A stretch of 14,129 nucleotides of DNA, taken from Thalassolituus sp. GTDB taxonomy: Bacteria > Pseudomonadota > Gammaproteobacteria > Pseudomonadales > Oceanobacteraceae. Where the stretch lies: assembly GCA_029212275.1 (NCBI GenBank), contig JARGOI010000024.1, positions 1 to 14,129 of the forward strand. Direction: 5' to 3'. The notes beneath the pieces were generated by a model, which did no database searches, had not been told where the DNA came from, and saw only the letters and a program-made list of their open reading frames with translations. This document shows positions 1 through 7,600 of the stretch, piece after piece. The first letter of the stretch is position 1. The number at the start of each line of letters is the position of its first letter. The translations under genes were made by a program, and so were the position numbers.

Positions 1-1
1 A

Positions 2-97
<96 letters not shown>

Positions 98-109
98 TTT
101 AAAATAATT

Positions 110-114
110 GGAGG
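110..114 (+). promoter_or_regulatory. Ribosome binding site that fixes the amtB start
   Basis: A perfect GGAGG sits 8 bases before a GTG at 123. A TTG at 108 is also open in the same frame, but it overlaps this Shine-Dalgarno and has no site of its own upstream. The GTG start also gives the N-terminus typical of this Amt type (MDQILELQYALDTFYF). The 5-residue extension from 108 is therefore probably untranslated. Confidence 0.8.
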
Positions 115-122
115 ATCTCAAC

Positions 123-1400
123 GTGGATCAAATACTAGAACTACAATATGCGCTTGATACATTTTATTTCTTAATGTGCGGTGCGCTCGTTATGTGGATG
201 GCAGCCGGTTTCTCAATGTTAGAAGCAGGTCTTGTCCGTTCAAAAAATACAGCAGAAATCTTAACGAAGAACGTGGCATTATTTGCAATTTCTTGCATCA
301 TGTACTTAGTGTATGGCTATGAAATTATGTATGGCGGTGGTGCAATGCTCAGTGGTATCGAACTGGATGGTGCGGCGACTGCTGATGCAATAACCGCAAC
401 GGTTTTAGCTGAATCAAAAGAAGCCGGTTTTGATGGCGGATCAGTTTATTCCAATGCATCTGATTTCTTTTTTCAAGTAGTGTTCGTAGCAACGGCAATG
501 TCGATTGTTTCTGGCGCCGTTGCTGAGCGGATGAAGCTTTGGTCATTTCTTGTCTTTGCCGTGGTAATGACGGGTTTTATTTACCCTATGGAAGGGTCAT
601 GGACTTGGAATGGAGCGGATGTTTTTGGTATGTATAATCTAGGCGACCTTGGCTTTTCAGATTTTGCTGGATCAGGCATTGTGCATATGGCTGGTGCTGC
701 TGCTGCTTTAGCCGGTGTTTTATTACTAGGCGCTCGTAAAGGAAAATACGGTGCAAATGGTGAAATTCACCCTATTCCAGGTGCAAATTTGCCACTGGCA
801 ACTTTAGGTACGTTCATTTTATGGATGGGGTGGTTTGGTTTTAATGGTGGTTCTGTGTTGAAGCTGGGTGATATCGCCAGTGCTAACTCAGTAGCAATGG
901 TGTTCTTAAATACCAATGCTGCGGCTGCAGGTGGTGCAATGGCTTCATTAATTGTTGCTAGAATAATGTTTGGTAAAGCAGATTTAACCATGTTGTTAAA
1001 CGGCGCATTAGCTGGTCTTGTGGCTATTACGGCTGAACCATCAACCCCAACGGCTCTTCAAGCGACCCTATTTGGTGCGGCTGGTGGTGTGTTGGTTGTG
1101 TTATCAATTGTTGGCTTAGACAAGCTGAAAATTGATGATCCTGTCGGCGCCATTTCAGTTCATGGTACTTGTGGTTTGTTAGGCCTTCTATTGGTGCCGT
1201 TAACAAATGATGGCTCAAGTTTTTCTGGTCAACTAATTGGTGCTGCGACTATTTTCGGTTGGGTGTTTGTTAGCAGCTTGATTGTTTGGGGCGTACTAAA
1301 AGCGATTATGGGTGTTAGAGTATCAGAGGAAGAAGAGTACGAAGGTGTTGATCTTAGTGAATGTGGTATGGAGGCATACCCAGAGTTTACGAATAAATAA
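123..1400 (+). CDS. amtB: Ammonium transporter AmtB
   Basis: This is an inner-membrane trimeric channel/transporter for ammonium, inhibited by binding of the P-II protein encoded just upstream. Numbering from the GTG start (425 residues), the pore twin histidines are H188 (in DFAGSGIVHMAG, with D180 as the structural Asp at the ammonium site) and H347 (in GAISVHGTCGLLG). Hydrophobic segments run through the whole protein, consistent with about 11 membrane helices. The C-terminal tail GVRVSEEEEYEGVDLSECG is the cytoplasmic region conserved in Amt proteins and involved in P-II control. The N-terminus starts directly in the first pore helix, without the cleaved signal peptide of E. coli AmtB. 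That is a known variant of the family, so it is not evidence of truncation. The length is normal. A terminator follows 16 bases after the stop, so the glnK-amtB unit ends here. Confidence 0.96.
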   Translation: MDQILELQYALDTFYFLMCGALVMWMAAGFSMLEAGLVRSKNTAEILTKNVALFAISCIMYLVYGYEIMYGGGAMLSGIELDGAATADAITATVLAESKEAGFDGGSVYSNASDFFFQVVFVATAMSIVSGAVAERMKLWSFLVFAVVMTGFIYPMEGSWTWNGADVFGMYNLGDLGFSDFAGSGIVHMAGAAAALAGVLLLGARKGKYGANGEIHPIPGANLPLATLGTFILWMGWFGFNGGSVLKLGDIASANSVAMVFLNTNAAAAGGAMASLIVARIMFGKADLTMLLNGALAGLVAITAEPSTPTALQATLFGAAGGVLVVLSIVGLDKLKIDDPVGAISVHGTCGLLGLLLVPLTNDGSSFSGQLIGAATIFGWVFVSSLIVWGVLKAIMGVRVSEEEEYEGVDLSECGMEAYPEFTNK

Positions 1401-1416
1401 TAACTCTGCAATAAAG

Positions 1417-1449
1417 AAAAAAATGGACGCTTCGGCGTCCATTTTTTTT
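1417..1449 (+). terminator. Rho-independent terminator after amtB
   Basis: The core is an 8-bp perfect stem (ATGGACGC / GCGTCCAT) closed by a cUUCGg tetraloop, an exceptionally stable hairpin. It is followed by a run of eight T (1442-1449), the first of which pairs in the stem. The run of A before the stem can pair with the Ts and lengthen the helix. The A-tract also makes the structure nearly symmetrical, so it could stop transcription from either side, although both flanking genes are on the plus strand. Confidence 0.93.
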
Positions 1450-1618
1450 GCCTAAGAAAGTATATTGCTAAAAGTGTAGATAAAGAATGTGACCAGGTTC
1501 TCAATAATAAAAGAATTAACAATAAAATAATCTCCTTAAGCTAGGCTTTTACTTAACTAGAAAAAACTATTAGAAATAGAGTGTAAACATTTCTAAATTA
1601 AAGCGTTAAGGAGGACGT
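1450..1618 (+). promoter_or_regulatory. AT-rich leader, probable promoter region of the pil-chp operon
   Basis: These 169 bases lie between the amtB terminator and pilG and contain no convincing coding frame. As they follow a strong terminator and precede a tight six-gene operon, the operon promoter should be here. The best sigma70-like boxes I see are TTTACT (1548-1553) and TATTAG (1569-1574), with a short 15-base spacer, so the exact promoter is not resolved. The region ends in TAAGGAGGA (1607-1615), an almost perfect anti-Shine-Dalgarno match for pilG. Confidence 0.45.
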
Positions 1619-1999
1619 ATGAAGGTGATGTTAATTGATGACAGTAAAACAATAAGAAAGTCTGTTGAGCTGTATTTAAAAGAATCTGGGCATAATGTAA
1701 TTTTGGCCAGTGATGGCTATGAAGCGTTGTGTAAAATTTCCGAGCACCAGCCCGATTTAATTTTTGTCGATATCACAATGCCTCGGTTAGACGGCTACCA
1801 AACATGCGCTTTAATTAAGCAAAATCATCGTTATAAAAATATTCCAGTGCTGATGCTGTCAAGTAAAAGTGGCCTTTTCGATAAGGCCAAAGGGCGGGTT
1901 GTGGGCGCTGATGATTACTTAACTAAACCGTTTACAAAAGCTAGTTTGTTAGAAAGCATTAATAAGTTTTCTAGCAATGAAAGTTTAGCCACTGCTTAA
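1619..1999 (+). CDS. pilG: Twitching motility response regulator PilG
   Basis: This is a single-domain CheY-like receiver of 126 residues. In Pseudomonas, PilG is phosphorylated by ChpA and promotes type IV pilus extension and activation of the adenylate cyclase CyaB. All receiver residues are present: acidic pair D7/D8, phospho-acceptor D51 (in FVDITMPRLDGYQ), the hydroxyl position S81/S82 (VLMLSSKSG) and K103 (TKPF). The stretches MPRLDGYQTCALIK and SSKSGLFDKAKGRVVG are characteristic of PilG rather than of flagellar CheY. It has no output domain, so it acts by protein contact. It is the first gene of the operon, with a very strong ribosome binding site, and pilH begins 14 bases after its stop. 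Assignment as PilG rests on both sequence and gene order. Confidence 0.95.
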   Translation: MKVMLIDDSKTIRKSVELYLKESGHNVILASDGYEALCKISEHQPDLIFVDITMPRLDGYQTCALIKQNHRYKNIPVLMLSSKSGLFDKAKGRVVGADDYLTKPFTKASLLESINKFSSNESLATA

Positions 2000-2013
2000 T
2001 TAGGGAGACTTGT

Positions 2014-2376
2014 ATGTTACAAATTTTAGTGGTCGATGATTCACCGACAGAAATGCATATTATTACTAATTTGCTTAAAAAGCATAAATACCCATTTATA
2101 ACGGCCGAGGATGGTAATGAGGGTATAAGCATGGCAAAAAAAGAAAAGCCTGCGTTGATTCTGATGGACGTTGTGATGCCCGGTTTAAATGGTTTTAAAG
2201 CAACAAGGTCACTATCAAAGGACCCAGAAACAAAAGATATCCCAGTGGTCATTTTAAGTAATAAATCTATGCCAACTGATAAGCTATGGGGTGAAAAGCA
2301 AGGTGCAAAAGATTACTTATTTAAACCTATTGATGAGTCATTACTGATCAATACCATTAACCGTTTATTACCGTAA
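2014..2376 (+). CDS. pilH: Twitching motility response regulator PilH
   Basis: This is the second stand-alone CheY-like receiver of the Chp pathway (120 residues). In Pseudomonas it opposes PilG, either as a phosphate sink or by favouring pilus retraction. D8/D9 form the acidic pocket, D52 (LMDVVMPGLNGF) is the phospho-acceptor, S82 replaces the usual Thr and K104 is in FKPID. The motifs DDSPTEM, VMPGLNGFKATR and WGEKQGAKDYLFKP match PilH specifically. An AGGGAG ribosome binding site (2002-2007) lies 6 bases before the ATG. Its stop codon TAA overlaps an out-of-frame ATG (TAATG), and the pilI ATG follows 4 bases after the stop, which suggests translational coupling to pilI. Confidence 0.95.
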   Translation: MLQILVVDDSPTEMHIITNLLKKHKYPFITAEDGNEGISMAKKEKPALILMDVVMPGLNGFKATRSLSKDPETKDIPVVILSNKSMPTDKLWGEKQGAKDYLFKPIDESLLINTINRLLP

Positions 2377-2380
2377 TGCG

Positions 2381-2932
2381 ATGGTTATTTTAGAACAACA
2401 AGTTAACCCCTATGATTTGCTTAGCTCGCTGGATCAGCAGTACTTAAGCAATAAGTCGGCTCTACAAGTTGTTAATAAAGAAAAGGTTGGTATCAGCGTT
2501 GTTCAAGTTGATGTGGGGGACGTAAGCTTCGCAGTTAAAGTGGGTGTGGCGGTAGAAACTATATTATATAAGCAGCCGCAAATTTTACCCCGCTCTCACG
2601 ATTGGGCGTTAGGTATGATTGAAGTTCGCGGTGAAGTACTTCCTGTTATTGACTTTTCTATACTGAGCAACCATACGCCGTCTATCGTCAATAAAAATAG
2701 TCGCTTGATGATTATTAGGTATGAGCAATTGGTATTTGCCCTATTGGTTTCTAACGTGTCAGCTGTTTCTTATGTGTCGGAGATACATGAAGGACCTCAT
2801 AATGGTTTGGATACATTTAGCTGGAGTAAAACGGATACAGATAAGTGGGTCAATATACAGGGTAAAAAAATATATTTATTTGATTTTAAAGAGCTTTTAA
2901 GTCAAACAAATTTCTTAACATTAACGTATTAA
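2381..2932 (+). CDS. pilI: CheW-like coupling protein PilI
   Basis: This adaptor links the receptor PilJ to the kinase ChpA at the cytoplasmic face of the membrane. The 183-residue protein has a short N-terminal lead ([11 protein letters not shown], as in PilI proteins) and then a CheW domain from about residue 37 to 175. It contains the diagnostic [14 protein letters not shown] (79-92), with the Arg-Gly pair that in CheW contacts the receptor and kinase. The length matches the family. There is no Shine-Dalgarno before the ATG at 2381, so translation probably depends on ribosomes finishing pilH, 4 bases upstream. An alternative ATG at 2376 is out of frame and stops after 5 codons. The first residues look right for PilI, so I keep 2381. 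Confidence 0.93.
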   Translation: MVILEQQVNPYDLLSSLDQQYLSNKSALQVVNKEKVGISVVQVDVGDVSFAVKVGVAVETILYKQPQILPRSHDWALGMIEVRGEVLPVIDFSILSNHTPSIVNKNSRLMIIRYEQLVFALLVSNVSAVSYVSEIHEGPHNGLDTFSWSKTDTDKWVNIQGKKIYLFDFKELLSQTNFLTLTY

Positions 2933-2955
2933 ATAAAAGATTAAGGAGCGATCAC

Positions 2956-4620
2956 ATGGAGAATAAAAAGTTATTAAATATTTCCGCGCTACATGTCTAT
3001 GGTGTGTTGATAGCAGTGTTTCTTGTGGGAACAATAGTGTCGTTTATATATGTCAACAAATTGGAGCAGCATGATAAGGAATATTTGGATGCAACATACC
3101 AAATTGGGATTACTTCGCAGGCCATAATACCGTTGGTAATGCAGGCCTCTAACGGTGAAATAAGAATAATGACTGAATTGAGCGAGAAGGCTCGCCATAT
3201 GAAAGAGTTAGCGGAGAAGTTTTCCGAAGGTAACGAAGTAACTGGGTTGCCACCGTTACCAGAACGTTTTTCAGACATAACTTCAAGTCTAGTGACTAAA
3301 GCGAGAACGGTTTATCAAAGATTTGATCAAGTAAAAATAAATGTCGATAATAATTCGCTCAATTTAGTGCAAGAAATGAGTGGTGCGATATATTATTCTA
3401 GTGCGTTGCAAAGTGATCTTAATAAAATAAAAGAAGTAGTTGAGCGAGGTGAAGCGCACCCATACTTGTTTAATTGGTACATTGATCATTCATTGACGAC
3501 AATATTAGGCTTGAGTACGCTATTTTTTCTAATTTTGATGGGGCGTGAGATGATTGTGGCAAGTCGGAACAGGGAAAAGCTTGCACAAAAAGCATTTATG
3601 GACAATCAAGATGCTGTTATGAACTTGTTGGATGATATTTCTAGTCTTGCCGACGGTGACCTATCTCAAGAGGTTCGAGTGTCTGAGGATATTACTGGAG
3701 CGATTGCTGACTCGATTAATTATACGGTGGAGGAGCTCCGCTCATTGGTTCAGACTATTCAAAGCTCAGCTACTCAGGTGACAGAAACGACACTTAAAAC
3801 CGAGGTGTTAACTCAATCGTTAGCAGCGGCTAATGATGATAACGAACGAAGGATATCAGATATTAACCTAACAGTGTCGAGAGTTGCTATGGATGTGCAA
3901 CAAATGGCTGAAGAGGCTGAAGAAGCAACCGGTTTAGCAAATAATTCGGCTACAGTGGCTCATGATGGAGCTAAAGTGGTGAAGGACTCGATTGAATCAA
4001 TGAGCAATGTACGTGAACAGATTCAAAAGACCTCTAAACGCATTAAGCGGTTGGGTGAGAGCTCACAAGAAATTGGTGATATCGTTGAAATTATTAGTGA
4101 TATTGCAGATCAAACTAACTTGCTGGCGCTTAATGCTGCTATGCAGGCGGCAATGGCTGGTGAAGCTGGGCGAGGGTTTGCAGTGGTGGCTGATGAGGTA
4201 CAAAGGTTAGCTGAGCGGTCAAGTCAAGCAACCCACCAAATTGAAGGCTTGATTACAACGATTCAATCTGATGCCAGTGAGGCGATTCAGTCGATGGAGT
4301 CAAGTACATCAGAGGTAGTATCGGGCTCGGATAGAATTGAGGCAGCTGGCATATCGTTATCCCAAATTGAAGAAACATCCGTTAAGTTGGCTGTTAAAGT
4401 GTCGGCTTTATCGGACCAAGCAGAAACGCAGTCAAACCGGACTAGCGAAATTAGTGAATCGATGGGTGTGATTCATGGGGCTACCACTAAATCAGCTTCG
4501 GAGACGCGTGAAACAACGTCATTAATTGGACAGTTGTCAGGTCTGTCGGGCTTACTTAAAGAGTCTGTCACTAGGTTTACATTGCCGACTGAAGTGAGCA
4601 CGGAATCGTCTAATTCATAA
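2956..4620 (+). CDS. pilJ: Methyl-accepting chemotaxis protein PilJ
   Basis: This is the inner-membrane receptor of the Chp system, which in Pseudomonas senses pilus- and surface-derived signals. Of 554 residues, membrane helix 1 is about 14-33, the periplasmic region about 34-178, helix 2 about 179-197, then a HAMP region (about 198-265) and the long coiled-coil signalling domain (about 270-535). The hairpin tip is conserved ([20 protein letters not shown] and then [20 protein letters not shown], residues 384-423). QAAMAGE in place of the common EAARAGE is typical of PilJ. Glu pairs at 319/320, 322/323 and 472/473 lie where methylation sites occur, but no methyltransferase gene is in the cluster. 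The C-terminus (STESSNS) has no CheR/CheB-binding pentapeptide. P. aeruginosa PilJ is about 680 residues. Most of the shortfall is periplasmic, so probably only one PilJ sensor module remains. AAGGAG (2943-2948) is its ribosome binding site. Confidence 0.94.
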   Translation: MENKKLLNISALHVYGVLIAVFLVGTIVSFIYVNKLEQHDKEYLDATYQIGITSQAIIPLVMQASNGEIRIMTELSEKARHMKELAEKFSEGNEVTGLPPLPERFSDITSSLVTKARTVYQRFDQVKINVDNNSLNLVQEMSGAIYYSSALQSDLNKIKEVVERGEAHPYLFNWYIDHSLTTILGLSTLFFLILMGREMIVASRNREKLAQKAFMDNQDAVMNLLDDISSLADGDLSQEVRVSEDITGAIADSINYTVEELRSLVQTIQSSATQVTETTLKTEVLTQSLAAANDDNERRISDINLTVSRVAMDVQQMAEEAEEATGLANNSATVAHDGAKVVKDSIESMSNVREQIQKTSKRIKRLGESSQEIGDIVEIISDIADQTNLLALNAAMQAAMAGEAGRGFAVVADEVQRLAERSSQATHQIEGLITTIQSDASEAIQSMESSTSEVVSGSDRIEAAGISLSQIEETSVKLAVKVSALSDQAETQSNRTSEISESMGVIHGATTKSASETRETTSLIGQLSGLSGLLKESVTRFTLPTEVSTESSNS

Positions 4621-4632
4621 CAGAGAGCAATC

Positions 4633-7600
4633 ATGCAAAAGAACATGCAATTTGCCGCTATAAAGTGGATTAAGGGTGAGCTTCAATTATCGATTCAACA
4701 AGCTCGGGCGTTGCTCGATGGGTTTCAAGCCGACGTTAAGTATGATGCGCTAGAAAATTTTGAGACGATTATGCAAACACTCTCCTATAACTTAGAGGTG
4801 GCGAGTGATGAAGTTGGCTCAATTTTATGTAAGGAGCTGAGTCAGGTCGCAAAGTATATTAGACTGGAGCGCTCATCGGAGTCTGCAGCAAGGTCTGTTG
4901 TTGATCTAGTGGAAGGTTTGGTGTTGTTGAATGAGCATATCGACAATATAAGTCACGGATATAATGTTGATAGTCGGAGAATTGGCGTCCTCATTGATGT
5001 ATTTCGTAAACGGCAAGGTAAGCAAAATATTCAAAAGTCTTTATTGTATGTTTTGGATATTTCTTCAATACCGATAGCGACAGACACGGATGAAGCCAAC
5101 AAAGCTATTGGCCTTCAAGCTCGCGATGTTCGGCCAGAATTTCAACGTTGTTTAGTGGCTTGGTTTAACGGTACGGCTAGGGACTCATCTTTACAACGTT
5201 TAATAAACCATACGTTAGCAATACACGATATTGCTAATATTGAGTTGGTTAAATTGTATTTTTTAGCTAGCAGCTTAGTATTAACGGGCGTTAAAGATGG
5301 AATATTGACCGATGATAGGGACGTTAGGATGTTGTTCAATAAAATGGATAAGCAGCTCGGTTTGTTAGCCAGTGTAGGCGAGAAGAAAATGGCGACGGGC
5401 TTGCAACTAGGCCTAGTTCGTCAAACGCTATATTTCGTATCAAAAATGCCGCCAGTAGACGAAAGAGTGGTCACATTACAGTCAGACTTAGGTTTAAAAA
5501 CGAATTTAGGAGAGAGCGAAAGTATTCATGCCATTGAGGGGTTGGTCTCTATTGCTACAGCTGTAAGAGAGGAGTTTAAAACTATTAGGCACTGGTTAGA
5601 AGATATCGTCGACCATGATAAACCAGCTGCTGAAGAAATAGACAGTTTTATAGGGGCTGCTGAAGGTTGGGCGGAAACATTATCGGTTGTTGGTGAGCAA
5701 GTATTGTCTGCTGTTATTGCAGATTTTGTGCGTCGTTTAGCCTTTTGTGTTTATGGTGCGTCAGATTCTGAGGACTCTCAATTATTAGCGTTGGCTGAAG
5801 ACTGGCTGAAGATTGATGAAGAGCTGGCATCCATTCAGTCTAGATCAGAGGGGGTTGGTAATACTAATCACCAAAACGACGAGCCTGACGTGCTAGAGGA
5901 AGATATTCCTTTAAACGTAACAACAGCCAAGGCAACGTTAGCTGAACTGGTTGCGGTTAAAGAGATTGTTACGGAAGACCTTGATCAAGATAAACGAGCT
6001 GATGTGCGTTGGTCTGAGATAAATCAGTTACTAAATAATGCACAAGCAGCGTGTCAATTCATTGACCTTGAGGAACCTGCCCAGTTTATTGCTAATTGTC
6101 GGTCTTTTATCTCTGCAGTGATGGCTAATAGTGGTTATCAGGTGGATGATCAAGAGATTTCTTGTATAGCAGATGTGGTCTCTTCGGTGGAGTATATATT
6201 AGAAGATATTGTCAATAATACATCGGTTGCAAACGCTGCGTTATCGTTAGCACAAAGTGCCGGAGAGTTTCTGGTTAGCCGAGTTGAGGCTATAAAACAT
6301 CATCCAGTTGCTGATACTAGTGTGGAAGAACAGCAAGCAGTAGACACCCTGGCTCTTAATATTAACGAAGAGCAAGAATTCAATAACGATGATGATGCCG
6401 AAATACTAGAAATATTTACTGAAGAAGTCAGCGAAATTAGTGTTGAGTTGTTTGCTGATATAGCCCGTTGGAAAGTGAATGTAGCTGATGAGGAGACCTT
6501 AAAAGATGTGAGGCGCGCATTTCACACATTAAAAGGTAGTGGCCGTTTAGCAAAGGTCGAATTTATATCTGAAACGGCATGGCCGATTGAAAATATGCTT
6601 AACCAAGTTCTTGAAGGAGAGCTAGGTATTAATGACGGAATGGTCGCTTTAGTCGAGAGCTTTGCTAATTCGTTACCGGGTTGGGTAGAAAAAATTAATG
6701 GTGAACGTCCAAGCTTAGAAGACATGAGTCAATTCATCTCGGCTGCTGAAGCATTTGGAAAAGGCGAGTTGCCGAGCGTTTCATTTGAAGCTGGCAATGT
6801 AACGTTGGGTGGTCTTGAGAGTGATGCTGAGCCGATAGATGTTGCAAGCAATAAGGAATTGGTAAACGCTGAGCTATGCGAGATTTTCTCTAATGAAACA
6901 ACAGTTCATTTGGCTGCGATTAGCCAGTTCATGGAAGAGCATGTTGAGCAGGATGAAGTGTCTGTTAATGAAGACCTATTTAGAGCGTTACATACCATAC
7001 ATGGCAGTGCATCCATGTCCCATATCGATGATGTTGAGGCATTAAGTGGGGTGTTTTGTGACTATATTCGTGAATTATACGAAAATAATGTTGCCGTTGA
7101 ACGTATTGGTTTTTATTCAATACTGGCTGACTACTTGAACATTACGGCTCAACAAGTACAGGTGTTACATAAACCGTTAATGCCGTCTCCTGAATATAAG
7201 CCGTTACAAGCGATTATTTCTGAGAAAGTGAAAGCATTGGCCGTACGCTTATCACAACAGTTGAGTAGTGAGGTTGAAGATAATATTGACCCTGTAATAG
7301 AGCAGGACGAGATGTTGAGTGGGCCGTTAGAAGAAACACCTGTGACCGCTGCGCAAGAGCGACCAGTGGCTGAGTTGTTGCCATTTACTTCTAGAGATAC
7401 ACGAGTAAGCGAAAATATTGAAGACGATGCTGAAATGCAAGCAGTCTTTGTTGAGGAAGGGACGGAGCTGCTGGAAGACATTAGTGAGTTATTTAAAAAA
7501 TGGAAGGAAAGCCTTAATGATACCAGTTACTTAGGTAAAACCTTGCATATCCTGCATACCTTAAAAGGTAGTTCACTTTTGGTCGGGTTTAATGGGTTTG

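Noticed and set aside
349..1218. Several minus-strand open frames inside amtB
   Set aside because: They are antisense shadows of a strongly conserved transporter frame, mutually inconsistent, and show no ribosome binding sites or family features.
1229..1522. 97-codon minus-strand open frame over the end of amtB and its terminator
   Set aside because: It is antisense to a clearly coding region and reads through the terminator hairpin. Its Leu/Ser-rich translation has no recognisable domain.
7149..7481. 110-codon minus-strand frame within chpA
   Set aside because: Its Ser/Thr-rich composition is what the antisense of an acidic Glu-rich linker gives. ChpA is continuous and well supported on the plus strand.
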